Part shown: piece after piece, positions 25,121 through 35,977 of the stretch
Position numbering within the stretch: the stretch's first letter is position 1
How the letters are laid out: the number at the start of each line of letters is the position of its first letter
Assembly (NCBI GenBank): GCA_037178675.1
Contig: JAYMGJ010000241.1
Coordinates: 1 to 60,752 of the forward strand
Source: Scleroderma bovista
Lineage: Eukaryota > Basidiomycota > Agaricomycetes > Boletales > Sclerodermataceae
DNA: 60,752 nt
Direction of reading: 5' to 3'
The notes under the pieces: generated by a model
Database searches by the model: none
What the model saw: the letters and a program-made list of their open reading frames with translations, nothing else
What the model was told of the DNA's origin: nothing
Program-made: the position numbers and the translations under genes

Positions 25121-25817
25121 ATGGCCACTGCTTCTCCCTTCGCTCGTAGCACTGCATTTGATGGGTCCCGGTTAGCGGGGCGTGAACAGACTGTACGCAT
25201 GATCCAGCGATTTCTATAAGTATCTTGCCTAAACACGAGAAAGCACCTTTTAGATTGAGGAAATGTACAGCGTACCAGAGAGTTTCCTGGAGATTGAGGT
25301 CCGCAATCCTCAAACACATGGTTAGAACCCCAGCAAAAAAGTAATGTTCCAACGTTATTATTGACTTGGTTGTAGGTTTTGGTCGCAAGATGTACACCGA
25401 CTATGAAATCGTTTGCCGGGTAATGATGATAATTTCCCGTATCTCGCTGAGATCTAACGCACTACACGTGTATAGACTAATATCCCTGCCTTTAAATTGC
25501 GTCACTCCTCAGTGCGACGCCGTTACTCTGATTTTGAGGCGTTCCGTGATATCCTGGAACGCGAATCCTCTCGTGTCAACATCCCTCCCCTTCCAGGGAA
25601 GGTCTTCACCAACAGATTCTCAGATGAAGTTATTGAAAGTCGACGGGAGGGTCTCGAGCGGTTCTTGAGCATCGTTGCTGGTCACCCCCTCTTACAGGTT
25701 AGTGATTCCATAGTTGTCCATCCCCTGTTTAATCACGGTGGAGGTTAACAGACAGGTAGCAAAGTCCTTTGCGCCTTCTTGCAGGACCCAGGCTGGGATA
25801 AATCGCAGTGGGTATGA
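25121..25817 (+). CDS. SNX3: Sorting nexin 3 (SNX3/Grd19), PX-domain protein
   Basis: SNX3 binds PI3P on early endosomes and recruits retromer to retrieve cargo to the Golgi. Five exons (25121-25192, 25254-25320, 25376-25419, 25476-25697, 25752-25817) join in phase to 156 residues, matching the family's about 160. [20 protein letters not shown] and [17 protein letters not shown] open the PX domain. The phosphoinositide-binding elements [17 protein letters not shown] and RREGLERFL are all present. The protein ends [10 protein letters not shown]. No BAR domain is present, as expected for SNX3. It converges with the TRS65 gene, 116 bp between stops. Confidence 0.95.
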
Positions 25818-25933
25818 GCGCATGCTGTATGTACTACGAGTTCGCCATCCTCCTATGCATCTGCACAGCTTCCTTCATCTAAGGCACAGATGTCATTCCT
25901 ACTTTTTGGTGGTTCCGACTTGTCATCGATTAT

Positions 25934-28900
25934 TCATGTGTATTTACCCTTGCTTCCTTGTAACGACATATCTGCTATGTTACATGTCCCTGACATATTC
26001 TTAATGTGCTCTATACTGGTCTCATGAACCACAATATCCAAGACTGAGCTGAAGCTCATTGAGCCTGGTGTAAAAACTAGAAACAGGCACAGACTCACCG
26101 CAAATTCATCGAATACCCAGTTTCGACGTCTACCAGGGTCAGAGCTTCAATCGAATGTATACCGGGGGACAATGCAAGGAAATCCATGCCAACAGACTGG
26201 CAAGTTGACGGCCGCAAAGGACTGCAAAGTATAGTCAGTCAAATTTAGTTCAAACCTAGTTGCATCTGGAACCTACCCAACCCTAACACGATTTTGCAGA
26301 GGTAGAATCCCTGGAGGTATGATTGTACTCTTCAGCTCATCAAGAGCAACTATATTCCCATTCCTCTTCTCGACCTTCCCTCTATTGCGGTGATCAGCGC
26401 CCAGGTAACCCACTTCAAAGCGCCTCGTCCATGAGCTCTGGTTGAAAACGAAGATATCCAACGTGAACACATCAGAAGAATAAATCTTTCTTTGACCAAT
26501 CTTTTCACTGGGGTCATCATAATGTTTTAGACCCACAGAAACCACGATGGGCTCCGCAATGGACGGCACGGATTCTTGAACTGCACCTGACTTCCCAAGA
26601 AGTGCAAGCGCAGAATTCGAATCCCGCTCCCTTCGGAACTCAATACTTGGTCTAGGGAATCCTTGTGAACCAGCTATCGCTTGAGTTGAAGGGAAATAGT
26701 TCGCTGCAGCAGCAGGAGGGTATGCAGGCGTTGGCGGGGTGACAAAGCTCTGTGTGGGAGGATCGGATAACCCAGTTCCCGAAGTCGTGGTTGAAGGTGG
26801 TGCACTCAACATTGTGTGGCGGGATCTGGCGAATATCTGCGCGGCAGCAGACAGTGGCGGATGTGACGTTTGACTTGTAGGGATCGGTGAACTAGGGTAG
26901 TCATGAGCTGCTAGGGAAAATCGAGTGCTAACTGCATTGTTGGTGGCACGCAGTGCCGGGGCGTTGCCCGAGATATCCAGATGCTTGCCAGCGACGGCTT
27001 GTGGACCTGGTTTCGCAGTAAGAAGGGGGGCGAAGGGAGATGACAGAGCCCCGGGGAACGGAGATGGCGGCTCCGGAAAAGCGTTACGTGGGCCATTGGA
27101 CTGATCTTGCAGTTGAATTACGTCCTCGCCGAGTCTAGGGGATAAATCAAGGATACAGTTCCATTTTGACGAAAACGGCCGTGTCGGGTAAGATAGAGAA
27201 CTGGGGTCCCCACCATCACCTTTCCGACTAAAGTCGAAGAAATATGGTCTCCCATGGATGGAGATGGTCACAGCTCTCTGTAACTCAGCAAATTTCATGG
27301 ATGATGGAGTGAGCGAGAACCCATCCTTGTCGTTAATCATGTTCAGAAATGACACGACATAGAGAAGGTTGTATTGTTCCATCGGCCGAAGAGAGAGAGG
27401 GAAAATCCGTTCCTCCACTCCCGAGCTGCAGGCACCTTCTCCCCATCCTATGAGCCTGGTAGTGACACCTTCACCTCCGATTTTGACATCAACCCTCTCC
27501 AAGGAAAACCCGGTATGAGGGCCAGGTTCTCCAGAGTTCTCGACCTCGATACACAACACAACCGTTCGTTCACTGTTTCCGGCTTCCCTCTCTTCGTTTC
27601 CACTGTTGGAGCCATTTTCGTCATCTCGATATCCCTTAATTTCGGAGGCAGAACGATCCCTTGGAAGTAAAACGTGGGGAACGAAAACTGTGCGCATGCG
27701 AACACGGAACCCAGATGCCATCTGAAGGGTTTTTCGGAATGATTTCCGTAGTATATGATGAGGTCCGCGTTTCGAGCTAGAGTCAGCGGAAGTTGATTCT
27801 GGAGAGGATAAAACAGATGGTAAAGAAAAGAGCTGTCGACGCGTTACATTTCCAAGACGCGTCGAGGGCAAATACAGAGGCTCGGAATCCGATGATAGGC
27901 TGGAACCTGTGGTAATAAGCATGAAGTTCATCGAGGATCAGCAGACAAACCAATAACGAGCGCATCGAGCAAATTCACTTCTTCAAATACATTAGCATCT
28001 TGCTCTCCATCATCTGGATCATTGTGCATAGATGATCCGTCCTCGGCTATATCTTGCGAAGGGATCAAACGTTCTCGTACCAAAAACGAAATGAACGGGT
28101 GTGTTGTCTGTGAGAAAGACAGTGCCCTTTCCCGGAGTGTAGCAGAACATGTCAGGCAAAGAAGGGGATCGGTAAAGGGAAGATGCAGAAATGCTGGGAA
28201 CACATGTAATAGAAGTGAGAGGGGCAGAGGGAATTTCGACGATACACTCACAGATATCCAAGGCGAATTCATAGACACCAAGCCATATCCCTTGCAGCTC
28301 CGAGAATACTAAAGCAAACCTCTCCCCTGATTGTTCTATGGGTCGGCTTCCCCATATGCTACCAAGGAGTAATGTACCCTCCGACTGCACATACTTTCTG
28401 TCACCCTCAGTTGTCGATGGGACTGGGTTAGGCGTTGTCGGCGGAAAGATTGACGGGTGGGTGGACGTTTGGCGAGGGGTGGCCAATCCTACGGATGACG
28501 AACGTGGAGGGCCGACAACCCGAGCTGTCGGTGGAGCGTCAGGCGGCCCCGCCGACTTCTGAGAGATATAAGTAGCCTCCAGAGATATTTGTAAATGGCG
28601 GAGGAAATCTATCAAATGTGCTGACGGGGCTGAGCTATGGCCATGAAAATGCCTGTGCCTTCGTGGATGGTTAATTCTCACTATGAGAAATAGGTGGAGT
28701 CGCTCGTCTGGCAAACATCTTAGGATTTCAGAATTTCGCATATTCAGCAAGATTGACCCTTACCGAAGAATGCCTGTTTCCTGTCCACTTGGGGCTGACT
28801 GAGGCTAGCTAACCAGTCGTCAGCCAGTACATTCTCCGGGAATTCAATTGAAGTGTCTGGGACTGCAACCTCGAGCAGGCATGAGCTGAACAGCGCCTCA

Positions 28901-29122
28901 AACGATGGCTCAACCATTTCTTCGAGCAAGTCGATGCTCAGAGCGTTGAGCTCACGAGGCCTATTGCTGGCGAGGAAATAAGTAGACAAGAAGGTGTAGT
29001 CGTCCTGGAAATGAAGGGGTCTTTAGTGAACTTCATTACGATAGGCCTATTATGTATGTACTAATATATCTACTACTATTGGAAACCATGACCGTCGTGA
29101 CTACATATCTCCCGAAAGTCAT
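25934..29122 (-). CDS. TRS65: TRAPPII complex subunit Trs65
   Basis: Trs65 stabilises TRAPPII, the exchange factor for Ypt31/32 (Rab11) at the late Golgi. Seven exons join in phase: 29122-29105, 29004-28764, 28707-28252, 28193-27951, 27906-26277, 26221-26099 and 26048-25934, giving 941 residues. The first exon (MTFGRY) is the least certain. The second begins DDYTFLSTYFLASNRPRE and has no internal usable ATG, so an upstream exon is needed. The N-terminal block ERLHLFLIVRINHPRRH and LRHLQISLEATY, and the C-terminal immunoglobulin-like part (RRFEVGYLGAD, CQSVGMDFLALSPGIHSIE, LRSVLDIVVHE) match Trs65. A Ser/Pro/Ala-rich insert separates them. If the last intron is retained the protein ends at TGA 26096-26098. 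It is divergent from ELP6, 60 bp apart. Confidence 0.84.
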
Positions 29123-29182
29123 CCAGGGGGGACTGATCTCTCTCTCTCCTCTTCCTAGCCGGGGCCATTAAAACTTATCACG

Positions 29183-30052
29183 ATGCAATCGTTTCCTCCA
29201 TCCGATCTCGTCTCTTGCGCTGGCATTGTTCTGGTAACCGACCAACTACCAGCACCGGCAGACTTCCTCCTCCATCGTTTCCTCCATGTAAGGCTGAAGG
29301 AGATGAAACAGTCCGACTGCATTTTCCTCTCCATGTCAGAAGACCTTGGGCGTATCAAGGCAGTTGCTTCCAAAGCGGTAGGGGAAACATTCCAACTGAC
29401 CATCACGGCAGCATTTAATGAAATTATAGGTTCTGACCCTCGGACAGAACCCAAAGTTTACATTCATTGACATTGCCAAATGCATAGAAGCTGCAGAATC
29501 ATCGGTCGGTAACGGTTCCAGGCTACGACCTATTGTCGACCTATTATCGTCTACATTCGCTAGTAAGGGGCAGAACCTGGTTATTTTAGATGATGTCGCA
29601 TCACTCGAATGGCTTGGGTTCTCGTCTCTCGAAGTGTTCAGATTTGCTCGTGCGCTCAGTACACTGTGCTCGAAGGTGAGAACATTCCTGGCTTCTAGGA
29701 CTTTCTGAATTTGTAGTTAGACTGGCTCAACGCTAGTTATACGTCATCACATCATGAACGCAGCAGAACCAGATGCTCTTTTCCAACTTCTCTTGCAATT
29801 GTGTTCATACCACGTCGAGGTGCGCCCTCTTGCCAGTGGGCGTAGCGGGGCCGTTAGTGGTGAGGTGCATCTCTTTTTGGTCATAGTGTGTTCGAATATT
29901 CTACTCAGTCCATGCAGATTTGTCTTCATCCAGGACCTAGCATGGATGATCCTAATCATCGTTCGATACCTCGCACGACTGCGCTCCAGTACCGTCTGAC
30001 AGACGGAGGCGCCATCTTCTTTAACAAGGGCACAAGTGAAGGAGTCCTGTAG
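29183..30052 (+). CDS. ELP6: Elongator complex subunit 6
   Basis: Elp6 forms the Elp4-5-6 RecA-like ring of Elongator, needed for tRNA wobble-uridine modification. Four exons (29183-29377, 29430-29675, 29721-29864, 29918-30052) give 239 residues, near the family's 265-273. LVTDQLPAPADFLLHRFL, FLSMSEDLGRIKAVASK, LGQNPKFTFIDIAKC, LVILDDVASLEWLG and GSTLVIRHH follow the RecA-fold strands of Elp6. The P-loop is degenerate, which is normal for this subunit. The end ALQYRLTDGGAIFFNKGTSE matches the family's last strands. It converges with COG3. Confidence 0.9.
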
Positions 30053-30448
30053 CTCTGTCTTCGCTCGAGCCTGTCCTGTTGATCGCGCCGTAATTAGGGG
30101 ACCGTCTTCCATACGATATTTTGCTATTATCAACCGAGACCTGTTCGACCTGTATCATCGGAAAATGATATTTCCTCGCGTGGGCTACAGTGGCCACAAC
30201 TTTGACTTGCGATATGGCCTTCGTACTCAGCGAGTGTGTCCCCCTTATTCTCTTAGCTGAACAACGCACAATGCTAACAGTGATTATGAGTATATTGTGT
30301 CGTTTCGCAGTTCTCATTGCTAAGGTGCATCGAAGCTACTTCTGAAAAACATACACAAGTCACCTACCCTCGTGTCAATGATACGGAATCTTGTTCATAT
30401 TTCGGCTGTCAGAGCGTTTCATATCATATCGTTCACGATTCCAGTGCA
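30053..30448. other. Convergent intergenic region ELP6/COG3
   Basis: A 396-bp gap lies between the two stop codons. Open frames here are short and match no family I know. It probably holds the two 3' UTRs. Confidence 0.55.
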
Positions 30449-33400
30449 TTACTGACCATCACATATCGTACCCACCCACTCCTTCAAACTGTCCTCCGAG
30501 AAAACTACGCTTTTAAGTACTCCTGCATACATGTTCCACACCGTGTCTTGGAACGTCATGTAACCGTCTACGATCGCATCTTTCACATGTGTCAGTAGAA
30601 CTGCCACCGTCCTACTGTCTTCCAGGTATAATCTTAACTTGGTAACGAATATCCTGAGATCGCGTTCGCATGCCTCGACAAATTTTTTGTGCAGATCTTC
30701 TGCGATAGGTTGCCTTGCCCATGGTTGCTCTGTGAGGAGTGGATTGGGCCGGCTTGGATGAGGGGAAACAGAGCGAGAGGCGTTGAATGCATGGACTTTA
30801 TCGACCCATTCGCGAAGAGGCTCGCACAGAGGCTTCGAGCAAAGTGAGATCACGTTTTGACAGGCTCGTTTGAGATCCTGGTCGATATCCTAGAATCGGA
30901 GATTAAGCACCGTCCGAAAAATTGAAGGCGAAGAAGACTGACACGTCGTGCATCGGGTATGTTATCATGGATGCGAGGCATACCCAGCGACGCGAACAAA
31001 GCTTCTGGGAGAAATGCCGTGGTCTTACTCAGGACCGAAGTTAAAGTATCTAAAGCCCCAAGACATCAGCCGTGGCAGCATTGAATCACAGATAACTTAC
31101 CTGTCATTCCACTAAGATCTGATCGAGGTTGGGGACCCTTTTCGGATATCGCTAGATTGTTCGCTACTTCTTTCAGAATCAATAGGTGTCGCACGAGGAA
31201 CAACTCCCCGTCCAATGTGCTCGCTGCTGCATTACGCTGAGAAAAGATATGTGCAGAAGAAACCAACGACTGCCGACAGAGACTGATTGCTTCCTGCGCG
31301 ATATCTTCGAAAATGGGAGGCTTCCCATCAGCCGTAAGAAAATATGTGAGTAGAACAGTTAATATACTCCTACCTTAACATAATCATGTAGTTGGGATAA
31401 GACCCAAATGGTCTTTTGTACGGTAGGATACCACGTCTCCTTTTTGTCCAAGGAAGAGAGCTGGAACAATCGACTAGAGCTTCCCTTTTCTTTCATATCG
31501 AACTGAGGCGCTGGTTTTCTGGCAGCTGTTATTTGCTCAGCAATCCAATCACCACCAGACCATCCACCGTTCACTAACCTAGGAGCTTATCCGGGTATGC
31601 CAAGTCTTCCGGTTTCGGGAGATAATTGCGTATGTCCGCTTGAATTACCGATTGTGCCTTGAAGAACAGTCGAGTCTGCGCGTCTTGCAAAACCATCTGA
31701 AGCAAGTGGCTGATATGTAGCCTGTCGAGTCCCCTGGGTTTTGGGTGGTCTAAATCCACGGATAACTCATCTGGCGATTCACCCGGAAATTCTGCAATAT
31801 CCAACACCATTAAAGCTTGAAGAACAGTGCAAACTTCGCAAAGTGTTGTTAGTTTAGTCTCATGTAGAATGCGCGGTCTAAGGTCATCATAGAGATAATC
31901 GCACAGGTTCTCCAAGTAGGCGCTGGGTTTGTTGATTAACTCGTTGCGAAGAGAAGAGAAAGGGTCAAGTAACGCACTATAGTTGGGTTTCTCCCGAGTT
32001 AAAGAACTCACGAAACAAAAAAAATTCATCCGTGCATAGCTGCTTTAAATATGTGCACCCTGCATTGGTCTGGATCCGAAACACTAGGTATGTATGCAAG
32101 TACAAAGAAGCCATAACTCACGAGTTCCACAAGTTCTGTACGGGTTGGATCGAGCCCTTTGATCTCTTCCATCAGTCGAACGACCAGGAGGTTTTTACGA
32201 GCGCTAAAGTAGGCCGAATGACACTCTGACAGGAGAGCAGAAAGTTCGTCCGGATGTACAGCTGCCCGTCGCTCTAGTTCCCCAAGTAACGGGGCCAATT
32301 GAGGCGTAACACTTCGGAACCGGGTATACAGGAGATGCGTCTGAGCTGTCACGGACACGTCCTAATCACCTGACATATCAACAGTATTCTTGAGACCAAT
32401 GCAAACCATACTTTTTCAGATAAGCGCTTGGATATATCCGCCGTCAGAGCCCTCAGGGAGCCAACAAAGAACATCTTGATGAGCGTCATGGCACGCGTCA
32501 TGCATTGCTGGAAGCGCAACAAGTACACCTCGGCTTCTTTGAAATACCGCTGTATGCAGCAAGATCAGATCTGAGACAAGAAAACTGAAGGAGAAATACG
32601 TACGTGAGCTTTGAGATACTCTATGCATATATCAACACGTTCGACCATGTATAAGAAGTCCGTTTGTAGGACGAGAGACTCTCCAGGATGATTGAGCATG
32701 CGCGTGGCATGCTCCAGTTCTTGGAAATACTCCAGTCGCGTATCCACCTCATCTGTAAGCTCGAGTAGTGTATCCTGTTGTTTGGGGTCAGAAAGAGCGT
32801 CGAAGAAAGAAGACACCTATCCCACTCTTTCCTCTAGGAGTTGCTCACAGGCGTCTTTGATATTCTTACCGCTCCGCTCGACTTTTCTCCACCCCTCCAA
32901 CATGCCGTCTACCTCCCGTTCGATCTCGTCAATGCGTTCAAGCAGCATATCCGCCGTATCCAGATGATCAGCTAGAATGGCCACGTGCGCACGGAAGTGA
33001 GCCTCCTGGCTATGCGCAACCGAGCGGTCAATTTGTGCAAACCAGTCATAGAATTGCTGTGGTGTTTGGACGGGATGCTTTGGATCCAAAGCATGGGAGC
33101 TAAGTGATCGAGCGACTATGAGCCCGGGGGTGGAAGGACGTGACCCTGCGCCAAGCTTAGCCGTTGGGTGACGAAGATTGGGGGTGGAAGGACGCGAAGT
33201 ATCTGCATCCTCGATACTGGACTTTGTAGCTTGAGAATGGCCTTGGCTGATAATGAGCATCTCTTGACTTACTTTGAGAGGTAAAGGGACCTTCTCGCTA
33301 GCTGCCTGTACTGTCGCAACGCTCCTCAAAGCCAGATCACTTAGAGGTGCCCTAGCTTCCCATTCCTCAAGGGTGATTTGTGCTTTAGGCTGCTGGATTG

Positions 33401-33449
33401 GTGCAAGGGGAGCCGTCCGGCGTTGTGGGGCTGCCTTGACCGCGGACAT
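30449..33449 (-). CDS. COG3: Conserved oligomeric Golgi complex subunit 3 (Sec34)
   Basis: COG3 belongs to lobe A of the COG tether for retrograde intra-Golgi vesicles. About ten exons join in phase to roughly 800 residues. The N-terminal low-complexity stretch repeats SRPSTPN/SRPSTPG. The coiled-coil Sec34 domain starts TPQQFYDWFAQIDRSVAHSQ and continues ERSGKNIKDACEQLLEER. Later conserved blocks are VYLLRFQQCMTRAMTLIKMF, GCTYLKQLCTDEFFLFREFF, YLENLCDYLYDDLRPRILHE, ETWYPTVQKTIWVLSQLHDY and FEDIAQEAISLCRQSL. The stop follows WVGTICDG. The start MSAVKAAPQRRTAPL (33449) is the first true ATG; the longer frame above it begins with GTG. The SEC2-like gene upstream ends 186 bp away on the same strand. 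Confidence 0.94.
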
Positions 33450-33634
33450 GCAAGCTCTGCTACGAAGCCAAATTGAAAACAGTCCGTCCACTACATTTGG
33501 TGTACACGCCTCTTAAGTTTCCACCTCAGGCACTCCACTAAAGACAATTCCATTGAGTCAATACACAGTATCTGCTATGTACTTCACCATGCCATTGTGC
33601 GTGTCATATGACTGCTATCAAACGGGTATTTTAA

Positions 33635-35097
33635 TCACGTTGATACATTGGAATCACCCCAAGGTGATGGTTCATCGGGTATAGCTGCGACAGATGAAGC
33701 ACTGAAAAATGACACTGCAGGTAGACAATCATCCACACAAGCGGATTCTGCAGAATTTCCCACTGATATCTCTGGGAGTTGTGTTCGTCGAAGGGTAAAA
33801 ACTTTCGGGGCAGGCCCGAGGGTGAAACCCTTGAGGTGATCCGGTAGATCACCAGTGTACGAAGTAGGATCAATGCCAGGAGCTGCATCATGCATTTCAT
33901 GGGAGTGTTTTTCCGGGCTTGGCGGAGAAAGTGTTACTTTGACTGTTGGGTCCGAAGAAGGTGCCATGCTCGATGAAGTTTGTTCTGTGTGATCTGACGG
34001 TGCTCCAGAGGTGACATTGGCACTTCGCAACAGGCCGTTCTCTCCTTCGATGAGACGGAGTGCCTCTCGCAGCGCGTCCTTCTCCATGCGTATTTCGTGA
34101 AGTTCCTCTTCCGTCTCAGCTCGTTTGATGCGTTCAGTAGCAACCATTTTATTTGCCTGTGGAACTCTTGAGATGAGAAAGTTGTTATTAAAAAATCCGG
34201 TACCTCTTCAAACAGAGCTTGTGACAGTGATTCCAATTCCTCCTCCAAAGCAGCTTTCTCTGCAGCCACGGCCTGATGAGCCTGCCGCTCGCATTCGTAC
34301 TTGGTTTGCAAATCCTGGAACTCCCTCTCCCGTGTATCTGATATCAATGATGGGAGAGAAGAGGATGTGAGATGTGACGCATGCGAGGGAAGGGGAGGGG
34401 ACTTGAGACCTGTACACGGTTTCAGAGTATTGTGGAGATGGTGATATGTCTGCCTCACTGCTACCCAACTTAAATCTGAACAATCGACCCTCCTGACTTG
34501 TCATGGGTGTCTGTGGCTGCAATGCAGGATTGGCCAAGGTCTCGGCACCACTGACCGACCGCACGGTTGCACTGGATGGCACAGAAGGTCTTTCGGATTC
34601 GTTCAGCGAGCCATAATCCAGGCTCTTTGGCCTGTCCTCCGCTGTATTCTGCATATTCTGAACCTCTCGAGCGCTCCATCTCCGCCAGCCCACATCCCTG
34701 GCACTGCAAGGTGTTTCCCGTCTCAATGCTTCTTCAAGCATCTCATTGTTAGATATCACCAGCTGGAGATTAGACCTTGCGATATTAAGTTGAGTCTCGA
34801 GTTCCGACCGAGTCTTATAAGCTATTTTGAGCAGCGATGACTATAAGGCATTCATACTACGTCGACAGACAGTAGTTGGATAAGGCTCACAAGTTCTTCG
34901 ACCCTCTTAATGATACGCTCAAGGGCATATCTAAGGTCTTCTTCTTGGCCTTGAGAATAGACACGTCGGGCGTCGCGCAATTCGTCATCAATCCCAGAGA
35001 ATATTGCAGAATGGGGGGTGCTCGGGGACATGGGAGAAGCCGGCGGCCGCATCTGTGGTGATCGACTCGATGATCCAAAAGATAAATTGGACAGCAT
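33635..35097 (-). CDS. SEC2: Sec2-family Rab guanine nucleotide exchange factor
   Basis: Sec2 activates the exocytic Rab Sec4 on secretory vesicles. Four exons in phase give about 400 residues. The N-terminal part ends in a coiled coil (DLRYALERIIKRVEELSSLL) and continues ARSNLQLVISNNEMLEEALR. A Ser/Pro linker follows, then the exchange helix AALEEELESLSQALFEEANK-MVATERIKRAETEEELHEI, which is the Sec2/Rabin signature (SLFEEAN-MV). The C-terminal half is Ser/Pro-rich, with SYTGDLPDHLKGFTLGP. The internal intron starting GTGAGG after LGS restores TREREFQDLQTKYE. Yeast Sec2 is 759 residues, so this form has a shorter tail. An upstream exon from an ATG near 35258 could splice in phase, so the start is not certain. 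Confidence 0.85.
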
Positions 35098-35977
35098 GAT
35101 GAGAGGCTGAGGTCTTGGAAAGCAGCGGCGAGATCAATAACCACGACTACCATATATAGCGAACGTAGACGAGACCCGTTTACACTAAGCACACGACGGA
35201 CTGTTTCGTTGGCGAACTTCGGCGACGTCTCGTTGCCTGGACTTGGGTGCGACTCCATCCACTACTACCCCACCGTTTTCCAATAACAGGTGAAGCGTAG
35301 CGAGCCACGAAGGTACATGTACCCACTACCCTCGACTCATGTCCACTGTTCGCTTCTTCACCCCTAAAAGCTGTCAGCCAGAGTAGGTATAAGTATTAGT
35401 GGATATCGAGAACATAACGCGGTATCCACTGCACCCAAATTAAAGCCTGCGATTGTGATCAATTCTAGTCTAAGATCAGTCGGCAAAGGGTCATCGACAT
35501 CACTCATATAGATTCATCTTTAGAACTACTGGATATATTCTGGGGGATTTTTCCGTTATGTGGTGGCATTCCGTCTACCCAAGAGGCAAGTCAGCATGTC
35601 ACCAGGAACTCGTACGTCGTGCAGGAAGAAAACCTATAAGACAAGAAAGCACTGGTTATATACGCATCAATATGCAGGGGGACATTAGACGTGGGGGGAT
35701 ACATCGAAGGAACTGAGGGCTACGCCTGCCTTGGCCGACTGGCAGGGGAGAAGTGTAAAAGCAATGTGTACAAATGGAAGAAGTAAAAATGCAGCACGGA
35801 ATACACAAGAGCAAAGCCTCCGCCATGACGGCGAATAAGAGCGCTAGACGTCACCAATTGGGCTTGGAGGTTGGGCGTAATAGGTAAAGAAATCGTCGAG
35901 GGTGAATTGTCCAGTGTACCAACCGCTTGTTCTATGTCTGGGATTTCCAAATTAGCTTGAACTGAAGGTGCAGATAG
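35098..35977. other. Intergenic region between SEC2-like and BCS1-like genes
   Basis: This 880-bp stretch lies upstream of the SEC2-like gene and downstream of the BCS1-like gene. It should hold the SEC2 promoter (possibly an extra first exon at 35258-35220) and the BCS1 3' UTR. No other convincing coding frame was found. Confidence 0.5.

Noticed and set aside
28744..28989. Start of TRS65 at 28989
   Set aside because: The first codon there is TTG, not ATG, so an upstream exon was sought instead.
33447..33491. Start of COG3 at 33491
   Set aside because: That frame starts with GTG. The first ATG is at 33449.
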